Below, in pieces: positions 1 through 9,308 of a stretch of 64,000 nt of DNA (position 1 is its first letter; each line of letters starts with the position of its first letter). The notes under the pieces are model-generated. The model did no database searches, was not told the origin of the DNA, and was given only the letters and a program-made list of their open reading frames with translations. The position numbers were made by a program, and so were the translations under genes. Source of the DNA: Madurella fahalii (lineage: Eukaryota > Ascomycota > Sordariomycetes > Sordariales); contig CM056874.1 in the NCBI GenBank assembly GCA_029876055.1, forward strand, positions 8,370,001-8,434,000. The letters run 5' to 3'.

Positions 1-408
1 AGCTCTCATTCCTGGTCCAATCTGCTTCTGGCAATACGACAATATCCTCCAATTTGTCATTAACTATCGTATAACCCACGTGACACAAGCGACCGAGTCT
101 TACAAGCAGCTTCCTCTTTCGTTAGGTGCCGGTCAGCATATATGGGCCCACTAGAACTTGGGAATTAGTTGGAGCGGGCTGCGAGCGAGCTTGCCAGCTT
201 TGGCCACGATACGGAGGTGCAGTGGATCATTCGGTACGCATATTCTTGAGAAGCAGAGATGTTTACTGGCTTAATCACTGAAATGCTCGGACTACGGATA
301 GATCGGGTGATACGTATGTTTGCGGGAAAGCGAGGGGCGGAGTGACTTTGTTAATGAGTTGGAACGCTTATAGCGGTATGACCAATGCGTTGATAGTAGA
401 ACTTCTAG

Positions 409-415
409 TATAAAG
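409..415 (+). promoter_or_regulatory. TATA-like box upstream of the secreted cysteine-rich gene
   Basis: The sequence TATAAAG lies about 85 nt before the ATG at 499, a plausible core promoter distance for a filamentous fungus. The rest of 1-498 shows no coding signal and presumably holds the upstream promoter. Confidence 0.5.
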
Positions 416-498
416 AGATGCCATTCCCATCGTCTATCTAGTCCATTTCATGTTCATCGGTCAACACGCTCCAAGCTCTTCACTCAGCCTTCATCACA

Positions 499-1052
499 AT
501 GGTCAACATGAAAGCTCAGCTTCTCTCCCTCCTAGCATTGGCCACTCTGACGGCTGCCGCACCTGCCAGCGAAAATATCAATCCCCTGCAACCGCGGGCC
601 GTTGACTGCCGGGATGACCTTGGTGAAAGCAGTCTTGCGCGGGTATGTCGCTTGAGCATGCCTCGATGGCACCCTGAGCAGCGAGCTAACCAACACCCTT
701 CCAGGCCAGTGAGGCCGCCGAATGCATAAACTACCTCGCCTCGCTTGGAGCGCAAGCATGTGTAGCCAGCGTCTCTGGGACATCGTTCTGCAGGAGGGGC
801 CAGACGCAGATCACCGGACTCAGCCTACTCGGCGGGGGCGATAGCACGCGTTCGTCGTGGTACGTTGGGCTTCTTCACAGGCGTCTACACCGGACCGTAT
901 TTGAACTGACGTTGTTTCGTTATAGCCAAAATGTTGCTCGCGGGGCCGGACAGATTATGGATCTCTGCACTAGGGGCGACGGGACCGTCAGGGGCCAGAC
1001 CCCGGCTTGGGGCAATGGCAACATGATTGTCGATATTCGGAGGGTTCCTTAG
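499..1052 (+). CDS. small secreted cysteine-rich protein, family not recognised
   Basis: Three exons, 499-642, 705-859 and 926-1052, joined by introns with GTATGT/CAG and GTACGT/TAG ends, give 141 residues. The N-terminus (MVNMKAQLLSLLALATLTAAAP) is a clear signal peptide with an Ala-rich cleavage region. The mature part has six cysteines (in CRDD, AECI, QACV, FCRR, SCQN and DLCT), so up to three disulfides are possible. The second junction rebuilds a Cys codon, which supports the model. The protein ends in a short Gly/Asn and Val-rich stretch. It looks like an extracellular effector-like or antimicrobial-like small protein, but I do not recognise a named family and infer only secretion. A second in-frame ATG is at 508. 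The gene stands alone beside a metabolic enzyme gene. Confidence 0.72.
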
Positions 1053-1672
1053 GCCGGGCGATTGAAATCGGGGGTGGGATAACAGATTTTCATCAGCACC
1101 TAGATTCAGAAAACCCGTAGGGGGACGGTGCCTTGGTGTTCCATGCACACGTGGACGGTCTACGTACTGGAAGATGTTGTGCTCAGGTCAAAGCTGGGGC
1201 TTAGGTAGTTAAACAGAAAATGGCCTATTGTTATGATGGCTCCGTCTTTCCTTGAATTCCACAATTTGCTGCCGGTTTTTCGGTTACTGTATGCCCGCCT
1301 ATCAGACAGGCAGTATATTCTATTGAATACTTCTATACAGTTAACATTTCTGTTCGTCATAGAAAAGAGTGGGGGCGCTCCATTCTCGATTGAGACAATG
1401 GCGATACCAATTGCATAAACCGGGATTCGTAGCCACACGATAACCCAATAACCGTTGTCTTGCTCTTGGCCGATCGGAAGCGGCATCCAGTTGCCGCGCA
1501 GCTCTTTGCCGGATCGCATTCTACCGCCGGCGGGATTGGTCGTGGTTACGGTACCAACGTAGGCAATCTACGACGCTGCGCGCCATTTTGACCCCAACCG
1601 GACGGCACTATACCGCATAATACGGGAAATATAAAAAGGTGCCGTCACCCGGCGCGGGGAAAGGCGTCCACA
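1053..1672. other. intergenic, no gene seen
   Basis: This stretch holds the 3' flank of the secreted protein gene and the promoter of the acylpyruvase gene. Open frames on either strand are short and lack family features. Confidence 0.5.
1630..1637 (+). promoter_or_regulatory. TATA-like box of the acylpyruvase gene
   Basis: TATAAAAA lies 36 nt before the ATG at 1673. The short distance implies either a very short 5' UTR or that this AT block is not the true TATA element. Confidence 0.4.
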
Positions 1673-2543
1673 ATGGTGCTCATTAGACGTGGAATGGCTA
1701 CTATGGCGTCGCTCAAGAGAGCTGGTAAAGTCGTCTGCATTGGCCGCAATTATGCGTACGTGCATCCGACCCCTTTTGCGCTGTACTCTGCTTCGGGCCT
1801 CATTTGCCCGAATTGCGCCCGCATATTGAAATGAACTTTGCATTCAGGGACCACATCACCGAACTCAACAGCGCCCGGCCCAAGCAGCCCTTCTTCTTCC
1901 AGAAGCCGACTTCGACCATCCTGCTCCCGGGCGAGGGCCCGGTGATCCGGCCGCGGGGCGTCAACTTGCACTATGAGGTCGAGCTCGCCCTGATCCTAGG
2001 CAAGCGGCTTAAGGACTTCAACTCGGAGGATGAGAAGGCGGCGCTGGACGCGATAGAGAGTGAGTTTGACTGTGCACCCACGACTAGTACGGACTCGGTG
2101 CTAACAGTGCATCAGGCTATGCGCTCAGCATCGACATGACGGCGCGCAATGTGCAGAACGAGGCTAAGAAGAAGGGTCTCCCGTGGGACATCAGCAAGGG
2201 CTTCGACACGTTCCTGCCCATGAGCAACATCATCAGCAAGGCGGCCATCCCGGACCCGCACAAGATCGAGCTGTACCTCAGCGTCAACGGCAAGGTGCAG
2301 CAGAACGACTCGACCGAGCTGATGCTGTTCCGGATCCCCCGGATCCTGAGCGACATTTCCAAGGTCATGACGCTCGAGCCGGGCGACATCATCCTGACGG
2401 GCACACCCAAGGGCGTCGGTCCTGTCGTGCCGGGCGATGTCATGCGCGCCGGCATCAGGGTGGACGGCAAGGAGCTGGAGGAGGCCAAGATGGAGGTTTC
2501 TGTCGAGGAATCGACTGGCGCATATGAGTACGCCGAGACATGA
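1673..2543 (+). CDS. fumarylacetoacetate hydrolase family acylpyruvase (FAHD1-like), probably mitochondrial
   Basis: Exons 1673-1755, 1848-2059 and 2116-2543 give 240 residues, the usual size of the short FAHD1/YcgM-type enzymes that hydrolyse acylpyruvates and decarboxylate oxaloacetate. Visible family features are the early CIGRNYADH segment containing the lid histidine, the metal-binding YEVELAL acidic pair, GFDTFLP, and the C-terminal LTGTPKGVG loop. Both introns split codons and keep the frame (GC|G for Ala, A|GC for Ser). The N-terminus (MVLIRRGMATMASLKR) is basic and lacks acids, consistent with a mitochondrial presequence; a shorter start at the later Met residues is possible. It converges tail to tail with the BNA1 gene, only 174 bp between stop codons. 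Function is assigned from family; the exact substrate is not determinable here. Confidence 0.92.
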
Positions 2544-2546
2544 GCT

Positions 2547-2583
<37 letters not shown>

Positions 2584-2604
2584 GGTAGTAGTAGTAGTAG
2601 TAGG
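2547..2604. repeat. compound trinucleotide microsatellite (CAG)12 then (TAG)n
   Basis: Twelve perfect CAG units (2547-2582) are followed by TGG and about six TAG units. It begins four bases after the acylpyruvase stop codon, so it lies in that gene's 3' UTR and in the short convergent gap to BNA1. Confidence 0.95.
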
Positions 2605-2717
2605 CTTCTTATCTGTATATTCGATCATGAAATACATACGGTAGATAAAGGGAGAGAGAGGAGAAAAAAAACCACCTAAAATCCATATCATCTCCTAGAA
2701 AATCCCGACCTTCCCAT

Positions 2718-3426
2718 TCATGCCGCCAGGTTTGGATCCCGTATCGACCCAGGCTTGGGACACCAATCCGCCACGGTCCCGCACTTCTTGCACGTCCTGA
2801 GCCCCTCGTCCCCCTTGAACTTCTCCACCGCCTCCTTGATCTGCGTCCCCAGATCGGTGCAGTGGAAGGCGGCCTCGTGCACGACGCCGCCGCACCCGCC
2901 GTTCTCGGCCTGGCAGTACCACCGCATCCGGTCGATGGAGCCCTCGGGCCGCTTCTGCTCCAGCACGATGCCCACCGTGTCGGCGAAGCGCACCGGGTTG
3001 TGCGGCGTGTTGGGCGGCAGCAGGAACATCTCCCCTTCGCCGATGACAATGTCCCGGAAGGTGTCGCCCTCGTCGACCACCTTGAGGAGCATGGCGCCCT
3101 TGTACTGGTAGAACCATTCCGGCGTCTGGTTGATGTGGTAGTCTGTGCGGGCGTTGGGGCCGCCGACGATCTTGAGGTGCCTTTTGCTTTAGTACTGCCG
3201 GATTACTGGTGAGGGAGAGAGAGAGAGAGAGACAGAGAGGAAGAAAGGTGGGGGGTTCTACCATGACGGTGAAGTCTTCGTTGTAGACGCAGTAGTTGTT
3301 GATGGGCGGCTTCAGGAGGTGGGAGTTTTCTTTCAGCCTGCCAGGGGGAAGTTAACCAGTGCTGCGATGAGCAGTCGGCACCGTCATGGCATACCACTTG
3401 GGCAGGTTTACTGGTGGACCGAGCAT
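2718..3426 (-). CDS. BNA1: 3-hydroxyanthranilate 3,4-dioxygenase
   Basis: On the minus strand, exons 3426-3395, 3337-3262 and 3170-2718 give 186 residues. The protein opens 3-hydroxyanthranilate to the quinolinate precursor in the kynurenine route to NAD. The cupin core shows the Fe ligands in ARTDYHINQTPEWF (His, Glu) and PPNTPHNPV (His). The C-terminus carries the second, rubredoxin-like Cys cluster (YCQAENGGCGG and CKKCGTVADWC) found in bacterial and fungal enzymes. The opening MLGPPVNLPKWL is typical of the family. The first intron splits a Trp codon. The second intron uses an AAG acceptor and holds a GA-rich microsatellite; this junction is less certain but gives the expected TVMIVGGPNART. 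Convergent with the acylpyruvase gene. Confidence 0.95.
3211..3240. repeat. GA-rich microsatellite inside BNA1 intron 2
   Basis: An imperfect (GA)n run. On the transcribed minus strand it reads as a CT-rich tract within the second intron. Confidence 0.85.
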
Positions 3427-4162
3427 CGTTGGAGACGTCGAAGAAGTTGTGTGCAATAGGGTTTCTCGAATGGCCAGGGTCAGGTCAATAGGACATAGCA
3501 ATTGGTATCGTCCTGACCGGCTCAGAATGATGAGATTACTAGGGGTCGGATGAGGGAATATTCCTGGTTGTGGTTAGGTGCCAGTAGTGTATCATGCGAG
3601 AGTGAAGGTCGGATATCATCGGGATATCGACTTAAAACCCACTGGCGCAGTAGATTGCTTGATTGAGTGGGAGCCTTACAGGGCGCTTTCCAGCTTACAA
3701 CCCTTTGTCCCAGATGCCGACCAGCTGACTACTGCAGCCAATTCAAGACTTTCCATCCATGGACAACCATGGACAGATCGGTTGCATGCCCCGCCTACAA
3801 CCACCCCGCCGTTTGACAGTTGCCGAGTTCGAGGGGTAGGAACGATGACGCCCCTTGTCCCGGAAATGGTGGGGGATGGTGGGGTAGGCACCCTTGTCCG
3901 ATTGCGGTCGGACCGCCTGCAGGCACGGGCGCTGCTGGGCGATCGATCTGCGAGCATCTGGTGCGACGATTCAGCTTTAGAAGCGTGTCTTCAACTTTGT
4001 CTCGAGCTCTTGCCGTGACGCCGTAGCTCTTTGCAAAGCATTAGTTCCAATCCACTAGTCGCTCCTTTGGAAAGTTGATATCTCGCGCACGCTATCGCCC
4101 GGCCGCACCATCCACCACATCATCAAGCTTGCTCATCTCCCCTTGGGGCTCTGCCTAACACA
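3427..4162. other. divergent intergenic region between BNA1 and the copper transporter
   Basis: This 736-bp gap must contain both promoters. A 146-codon open frame at 3578-4018 has no recognisable domain and is probably chance. No repeat or RNA gene was recognised. Confidence 0.5.
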
Positions 4163-4958
4163 ATGGACCACTCTTCGCACGATCATCACCACATGATGGA
4201 TCACTCATCCCACGGCGGGATGGACCATGGTGGTGGCAGCGACGACGGCCACATGTGCAGCATGAATGTCAGCCATGCACCGATTCTCCTTGCACTTTTG
4301 CGAACCACTCATAACAGATGATTGATAGATGCTCTTCACCTGGTCCACTGACAACCTCTGCATCGTCTTTCGCCAATGGCAAATCACCTCCACCATGAGC
4401 CTTATTATCTCCCTGATTGCCATCGTTGCCATCTGCGCCGGTTACGAAGCCATTCGCGAGGGCATCCGGCGATACGAGGCGGCCGTGTCCAAGAGGGCCG
4501 AGACGGCACCGCGTGAGTTCCATTTTCTGCTTCCTCTTTCACCTACACCCCCTACCCGGTAGCCTAGATCCATCAAGTTTGATGATATCGCGAAGGGCTT
4601 CGCTAAGAAGAAAATGAGCACCCCGATCACCATCACCTCCTTCTGAAGAATCTGTTACTGAGACCACCCCATTCCTTGCGCTGCGTACAGGCCAAACCCG
4701 GGATGAGGTGACGCGGCGGGCGCATGTCATCAAGGCAGTGTTGTATGGCTTCCAAAACTTTTATGCATTTATGATCATGTAAGTCTTTTTTTCCCCTTGA
4801 TTATTCTCGCAAAGCCGAGGTGGGCCTGACAGAAACAAAGGCTCATCTTCATGACTTACAACGGATGGGTCATGATTGCCGTATCTGTTGGCGCTGGACT
4901 GGGGTATTTGCTGTTTGGCGGACGGACTCCTGCTACCAAGGAGACTGCCTGCCATTGA
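4163..4958 (+). CDS. Ctr-family copper transporter
   Basis: Exons 4163-4267, 4329-4512, 4619-4778 and 4841-4958 give about 188 residues. The N-terminal 35 residues are rich in His, Met and Asp, as in Ctr proteins that collect copper. The CSMNMLFTW segment enters TM1. TM2 follows HVIKAVLYG and carries a Met-x3-Met motif (MLIFM). TM3 holds the GxxxG packing motif (GAGLG). These are the three-TM hallmarks of Cu(I) channels, here most like the intracellular Ctr2 type. The first intron has a weak GTCAGC donor. Exon 3 has two in-frame acceptors (before 4619 or 4649), so ten residues of the cytosolic loop are uncertain. The 3' end lies about 105 bp from the end of the convergent PCD1 gene. Confidence 0.9.
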
Positions 4959-5063
4959 CCGGCAGCATTGGTATGATGTATTGAGGCGAGAGGGGCGACC
5001 CGTCAAGCCTGCACCCAACCCATGTACAACCAAATCTCGCAATACATACAAACCCGCAATTTC

Positions 5064-6256
5064 CTACATCTTGCTCTCCCCGCTCATTTTCCCCCCGTTC
5101 CCATTGGTATCCGTTGCATTAGCAACGGCCTTGACCACGGCCTCCTTGACCTTCTTCAACCCTTCCCCGCTCACAACGCTCGCCCGTCGCTTCTTCTCGC
5201 CCAACCTCCCCATCTGGTCCAGCCTCTCGATGATCCTCTCATCCCCAAAATGCGTACTATGCTCAAACTCGGGCGTCTCCCCGTACGCGACCGTCGCCGC
5301 ATCGACCAGGATCCTCGCCGTCATCCCCCACACTTTATACCGTCCGGGGTGCTTATCGGTCTCCTCCCCTTCCTCATCCAGAGCCGCCAGCCCGCCGTCT
5401 CTCACCTTGGGCTTCATCACCTTCTGGTTTGTCACGGGCACATAGAAGAAATGCAGCCGCCACGGCTCATCATGCCACTTGGTCCAGCTCCCCTCGTACC
5501 ACTGCCCCTCGGGGGGCGGGCTCTCTCCGTCCCGGGGCGGCTCGTCGACGGCCTTGAGGAAGTTGTGGAACGGCGCCGAGAAGACGGCGGCGACCTCCTT
5601 GGCGTCGAGGCGCGGGATGAGGGACTCGTCCGCCGTCGGGGACGGGGCGGGCGGCGACGAGACGCCGCTCGTCGGGACGGGCGGGTCGGTCGTGTGCAGC
5701 AGGGCCACGCACGGCCGCACCACCAGCTCGGTGCGCGCCAGGTTCATGGGCAGGTAGCAGAGGTGCTCGATGCGGAACGGCGCCGGGATCTTGGCGTCGT
5801 CCATGGGCAGCCCGATCTCCTCCCACGCTTCGCGGCGGGCGATTTGGTCTGTTATATTCATGTACCAGCCAGACTGGTTAGTATATGGGTGGCAGGGTGG
5901 AAACGATAAGCGGAGGTGCGGATGGGGAGGGAGGGGTGGAAGTTTACAAGGTGTCTCGTCGACCGTGTCGGCTTTGCCCCCTGGGAGCGCGGCGTGCCCT
6001 GAGAAACTGCGCAGGCTGGCGGCGCGCATCGTGATGACGACCCGGAGGTCGCCGCGCCGGTCGGCGTACAGCAGCATCAGCACGGCGGCGCGACGGCTCA
6101 GCGGGAGTCGGTCCCACAGCGGGAATGGCGGCGGTGTGTAAGCCCTCAGCCGGACAATGGCGGCCTTGGTTCGCATGAGCTGGGGTTGCTTAACGGCGGG
6201 TTTAGTAGGGAAGAAAGTATGGCACTGACCGCCGAGGCTGCGTTGAGCGGCGCCAT
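5064..6256 (-). CDS. PCD1: NUDIX coenzyme A diphosphatase, probably peroxisomal
   Basis: Exons 6256-6230, 6164-5948 and 5848-5064 (minus strand) give 342 residues. The enzyme splits CoA and acyl-CoAs into phosphopantetheine derivatives and 3',5'-ADP. The CoA-specific UPF0035 stretch (TMRAASLRSFSGHA, then PGGKAD) directly precedes the NUDIX box, whose core REAWEEIGL is intact. The second intron is certain: splicing restores ETPYQIARREAWEE. The protein ends in Ser-Lys-Met, a PTS1 variant that fits the peroxisomal location of yeast Pcd1. Two acidic/Pro segments (around residues 155-170 and 195-210) make it longer than the bacterial enzyme. The chosen start is MAPLNAAS. The frame stays open upstream to another ATG at 6469, which would add an acidic 71-residue extension; I prefer the shorter form. 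Confidence 0.92.
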
Positions 6257-7325
6257 GGTCGACGCATCCCAGTAGTAGGAACCTTCGTCGTCTTCTTGGT
6301 CAGATGCGCACAATTCGGCGTCCCCGTCGGGATCGGCAAGCTGTTCGAGGGGCGCCTCAAAGCTTAGCGGGTCTTGTATGCTCTGGACGACCGTCTGGGC
6401 TTCTTCCTCGTGTTCTGGCGGGTCGACTTGTACCAGGATTTGTTCGTCGACGGCGAGGGAACCGTTCATCTTCTTGGGTAGACGTGGCGCACATAGGAAT
6501 CGGATAAGGAGCGCCGATCGCATCACAAAGCCCGACGGCTATGGTTGGGACACTGCGGGGCACTGCGCTCAGGGTTTGGGCCTCGGCCGGGTCGGGTGGC
6601 ATGTGGGGTAATGTATGCACGTACGTGTACATTCATACTTACAGTAGTGTACCGTACCTTAGCTGTGACGTCAAGGGAGGGCTCCCGATAAGATACCAAT
6701 GGTGCCCAGTGCTTACCTTACACGAGTCTTCAAGTTGGACTTATCAGAGTGTCAACTTTCTCTTTTCCCACTTCTCGTTGTCTTTTTTTATCTTTTGCTT
6801 CACTCACTTTCCCTTCCGTCTTCGTCCTTTCCACTTCGGACTTGCCGCTCAACCGTGCGTAAGGAGAAGGCAATGCAATGCTTCTGCAGCGAGCATTTCA
6901 CAAGCGATAAGATTGCATCCAAGAAAGGACACTAACTACTGTCCGAGGTGGTCAACTTGATATCTAAGTGTAAGAAAGAGCTTAGCTGAAGTTACAGAAC
7001 GTTAGAACTCGCAAACATGTTGCCTCCGGTTTGTCACCAGAGCATCGTGAAGCTGGACAAACCCTCATGGCAGTCCAGGCGCTGGTAGAATGCGGCGCCA
7101 TGTAGAAACCGGTTTCCGTTATGCCGTTACAACACAGGCGTTGGCAGCGCCCGTTCAACGCAAATGCTAGCAGAACCCGCAGACTGCTACCGAGGTGTGA
7201 CCATTTCGAGCACCAGGCGGTTCGGTACCTCCACTCTAATGTCTCCTCTCTCTTCTCTACTGCAAACGTGACCCGCCGTCGTGCTGTCCTCTGATTACTT
7301 CCTTTCCCGGGCAGACTCTCACTCC
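6257..7325. other. intergenic region upstream of PCD1
   Basis: This contains the PCD1 promoter and 5' UTR and the 3' flank of the disordered-protein gene. Pyrimidine-rich tracts lie around 6740-6850. The open frame 6467-6257 on the minus strand is in phase with PCD1 exon 1. No other gene was recognised. Confidence 0.45.
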
Positions 7326-9308
7326 TCACTTCCACTTCAGCCCGCCGGAACGCCTCCCACCCTGTTCTGACCCTGCCGGGGCCGGGCTTCCCCCCGCAGT
7401 CCTGGTACCTCTCCCACTCCTCCCTCCCGCACCCACAGTCTCCCCTGAAGCCGACGCCGGGGCTGAAACCGACCCCGGTTCCGGCCTCGACCGCAAAGGA
7501 GAATCACTGGCCAAAGTACCAGGAGGGGAAAACACTTGCGCCCCGTCGGCCAGCACGCGTATGCTGCTCTTCAGCTTCTGCCGCCTCCTCTCGTCCCCGC
7601 TGATACTGGCGCTCATCACGCTCTTGTTGAACAAACCTACCAGGTCGGAGAGGGCGGACATGCCCCCTTTCACTACGCTGTTGCTGGCTTTTGTTGTCCC
7701 TGTTGCTGTTGACGAGGCGGACGAGTGGAAGCTCGCGTAGGACACCGGGGCGGAGACGGACTCGGAACGGGTGGGGTAGGGGAAGAAGCGGGAAGTGGTG
7801 CTGGTCTTGGATTTGGTCCTGCGGATAGCGCGGGGGTGTTGGTGATAGATTGGTATGGAGGCGGCTACTGAGGTGGGTGTTGGCGTTGGGGTGGCCGGTG
7901 GGTTGCTGGTAATTCCGCTGCGGCGAAAGAAGGCTCTGGCTCTGGCTGGACTGAGGTTTATGAAAGAGGTGCGGTAGCGACTGGAAGTAGTTGGGCTGGT
8001 GGCCATGTTCGTATCGTTGTTGGGGATGGAGCTGCCTGTATCGTGAGCGCCAATGGCAGGGAAGTTGAGGTTGTTGATGTTGTACCAGTCGTACTCGAAT
8101 TTGGCGCAGAGCGCTCCGCTTTCGGGAGATGAGGAGGCGGAGGAGTACGGTGGCTGGACGGAGCTGTGCGGACGACCAAACGTCCTGGAGCTGACGGGGT
8201 AGGTCCTGTCTCCTTCGGTATAACAGGCTCTCCCGAGCCTGCCGTTGCTGCTAGATGGAAGGGCATTGTCTCTGGTATAATACACGGAATAGCGTGAGTA
8301 CAGAAGCCCCGGTGGGGTGGCGTCGCTTCTTGGCGAGTTCCGGGCCGCTTGTCTGTCGTCCCATGCGAGCTCTACTTGCACTTGATGGTACGGGTCCGGG
8401 TTGTACTTGGCTCTCGGACTCGGATGATCCGCAAGCCATGGCGGCGCTTCGTCGTACCCAGGTGGCCTTGACGTCTTCTTCCGGGAATTCCGACCGCGTT
8501 CCGGGGACTTGACGATACGAAGAGGTTCAGGCACAGAAGATGATGCCGTGCTGCTGTTTTTGGCTCCTGTTGGACTTGGATGGTTCGAGCCCGAGTCCGA
8601 AGAATGAAGTCTCCCTTCTGCATCAGCGCCCGCAGACTCTAACTCGGAGACTACCGCCCCCGTACCCTGACTGTAGGCGCTGCTGGTAATGCTGAGTGGG
8701 GATGTGGAAGACGTATCGTCGGTTTCGTAGCGCTGTTCACGTCTCGCTGTGCGGATCTGCGCCTGCTGGCGGATTACTTGCGGGTCGATATCCCCAGGAC
8801 CGCCCATGATGCTATGGATCTTCTCGTCGGGTCTGTGGAGTGTTGCACGTGTCTCGCGGAGTGCCGGAATGTGAGATCGGCCAGTCATTCGCTCTGCCTT
8901 CCGCACCGACGACCTCGGCTGCGGAGATATGACATGGTTCGGCGGCGTTGTTGGAAGATTGGTCGTCCTGAGTTTTGGCTTCTCCCTCGGGCTGCTGAAT
9001 GCTTGCTTATCTAGGATGACGGCAATCTCAGCCTCTCCTTTCTCCCACTCAGTAGGGTTAGGCTCAGGCTGGCGGTAATTGAAGATGCTACCATCTGGAG
9101 TGGCCAATGCCTCGTTCATCTCCTTACTGAGGGTGGACACTAATGAGTGCCTTTGGTTTGGAACGGGCGGCAGAGGCCTACTTTCGTACCTCCCTACCTC
9201 TCCGGGTGAAGGCGGCGAGAGGGTGTGGTGGGACGCTGGCTCCGTCCCCGCCGCCCCGAGCGACAAGGTCGAGACATCGGTCTGTGTGCGGGACAGATCA
9301 GAAGTCAT
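7326..9308 (-). CDS. long, largely disordered Ser/Pro-rich protein of unknown function
   Basis: A single uninterrupted 660-codon frame. Composition is dominated by Ser, Pro, Thr, Arg and Gly, with no transmembrane segment or recognised domain, so most of it is probably intrinsically disordered. Less biased islands are WEKGEAEIAVILDKQAF (about residues 88-104), FEYDWYNINNLNFPAIG (about 405-421) and a helical stretch near residues 555-590 (LVGLFNKSVMSASI then DERRRQKLKSSIRVL). These may be short binding motifs. Dense Ser/Thr-Pro and Arg-x-x-Ser sites suggest phosphorylation. The length and the presence of ordered islands favour a real gene. I do not recognise the family and assign no function. 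Confidence 0.7.
   Translation of the reverse strand: MTSDLSRTQTDVSTLSLGAAGTEPASHHTLSPPSPGEVGRYESRPLPPVPNQRHSLVSTLSKEMNEALATPDGSIFNYRQPEPNPTEWEKGEAEIAVILDKQAFSSPREKPKLRTTNLPTTPPNHVISPQPRSSVRKAERMTGRSHIPALRETRATLHRPDEKIHSIMGGPGDIDPQVIRQQAQIRTARREQRYETDDTSSTSPLSITSSAYSQGTGAVVSELESAGADAEGRLHSSDSGSNHPSPTGAKNSSTASSSVPEPLRIVKSPERGRNSRKKTSRPPGYDEAPPWLADHPSPRAKYNPDPYHQVQVELAWDDRQAARNSPRSDATPPGLLYSRYSVYYTRDNALPSSSNGRLGRACYTEGDRTYPVSSRTFGRPHSSVQPPYSSASSSPESGALCAKFEYDWYNINNLNFPAIGAHDTGSSIPNNDTNMATSPTTSSRYRTSFINLSPARARAFFRRSGITSNPPATPTPTPTSVAASIPIYHQHPRAIRRTKSKTSTTSRFFPYPTRSESVSAPVSYASFHSSASSTATGTTKASNSVVKGGMSALSDLVGLFNKSVMSASISGDERRRQKLKSSIRVLADGAQVFSPPGTLASDSPLRSRPEPGSVSAPASASGETVGAGGRSGRGTRTAGGSPAPAGSEQGGRRSGGLKWK

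Noticed and set aside
3578..4018. 146-codon frame upstream of the copper transporter
   Set aside because: Position suits promoter or 5' UTR, composition is unremarkable, and no splice partner or domain was seen.
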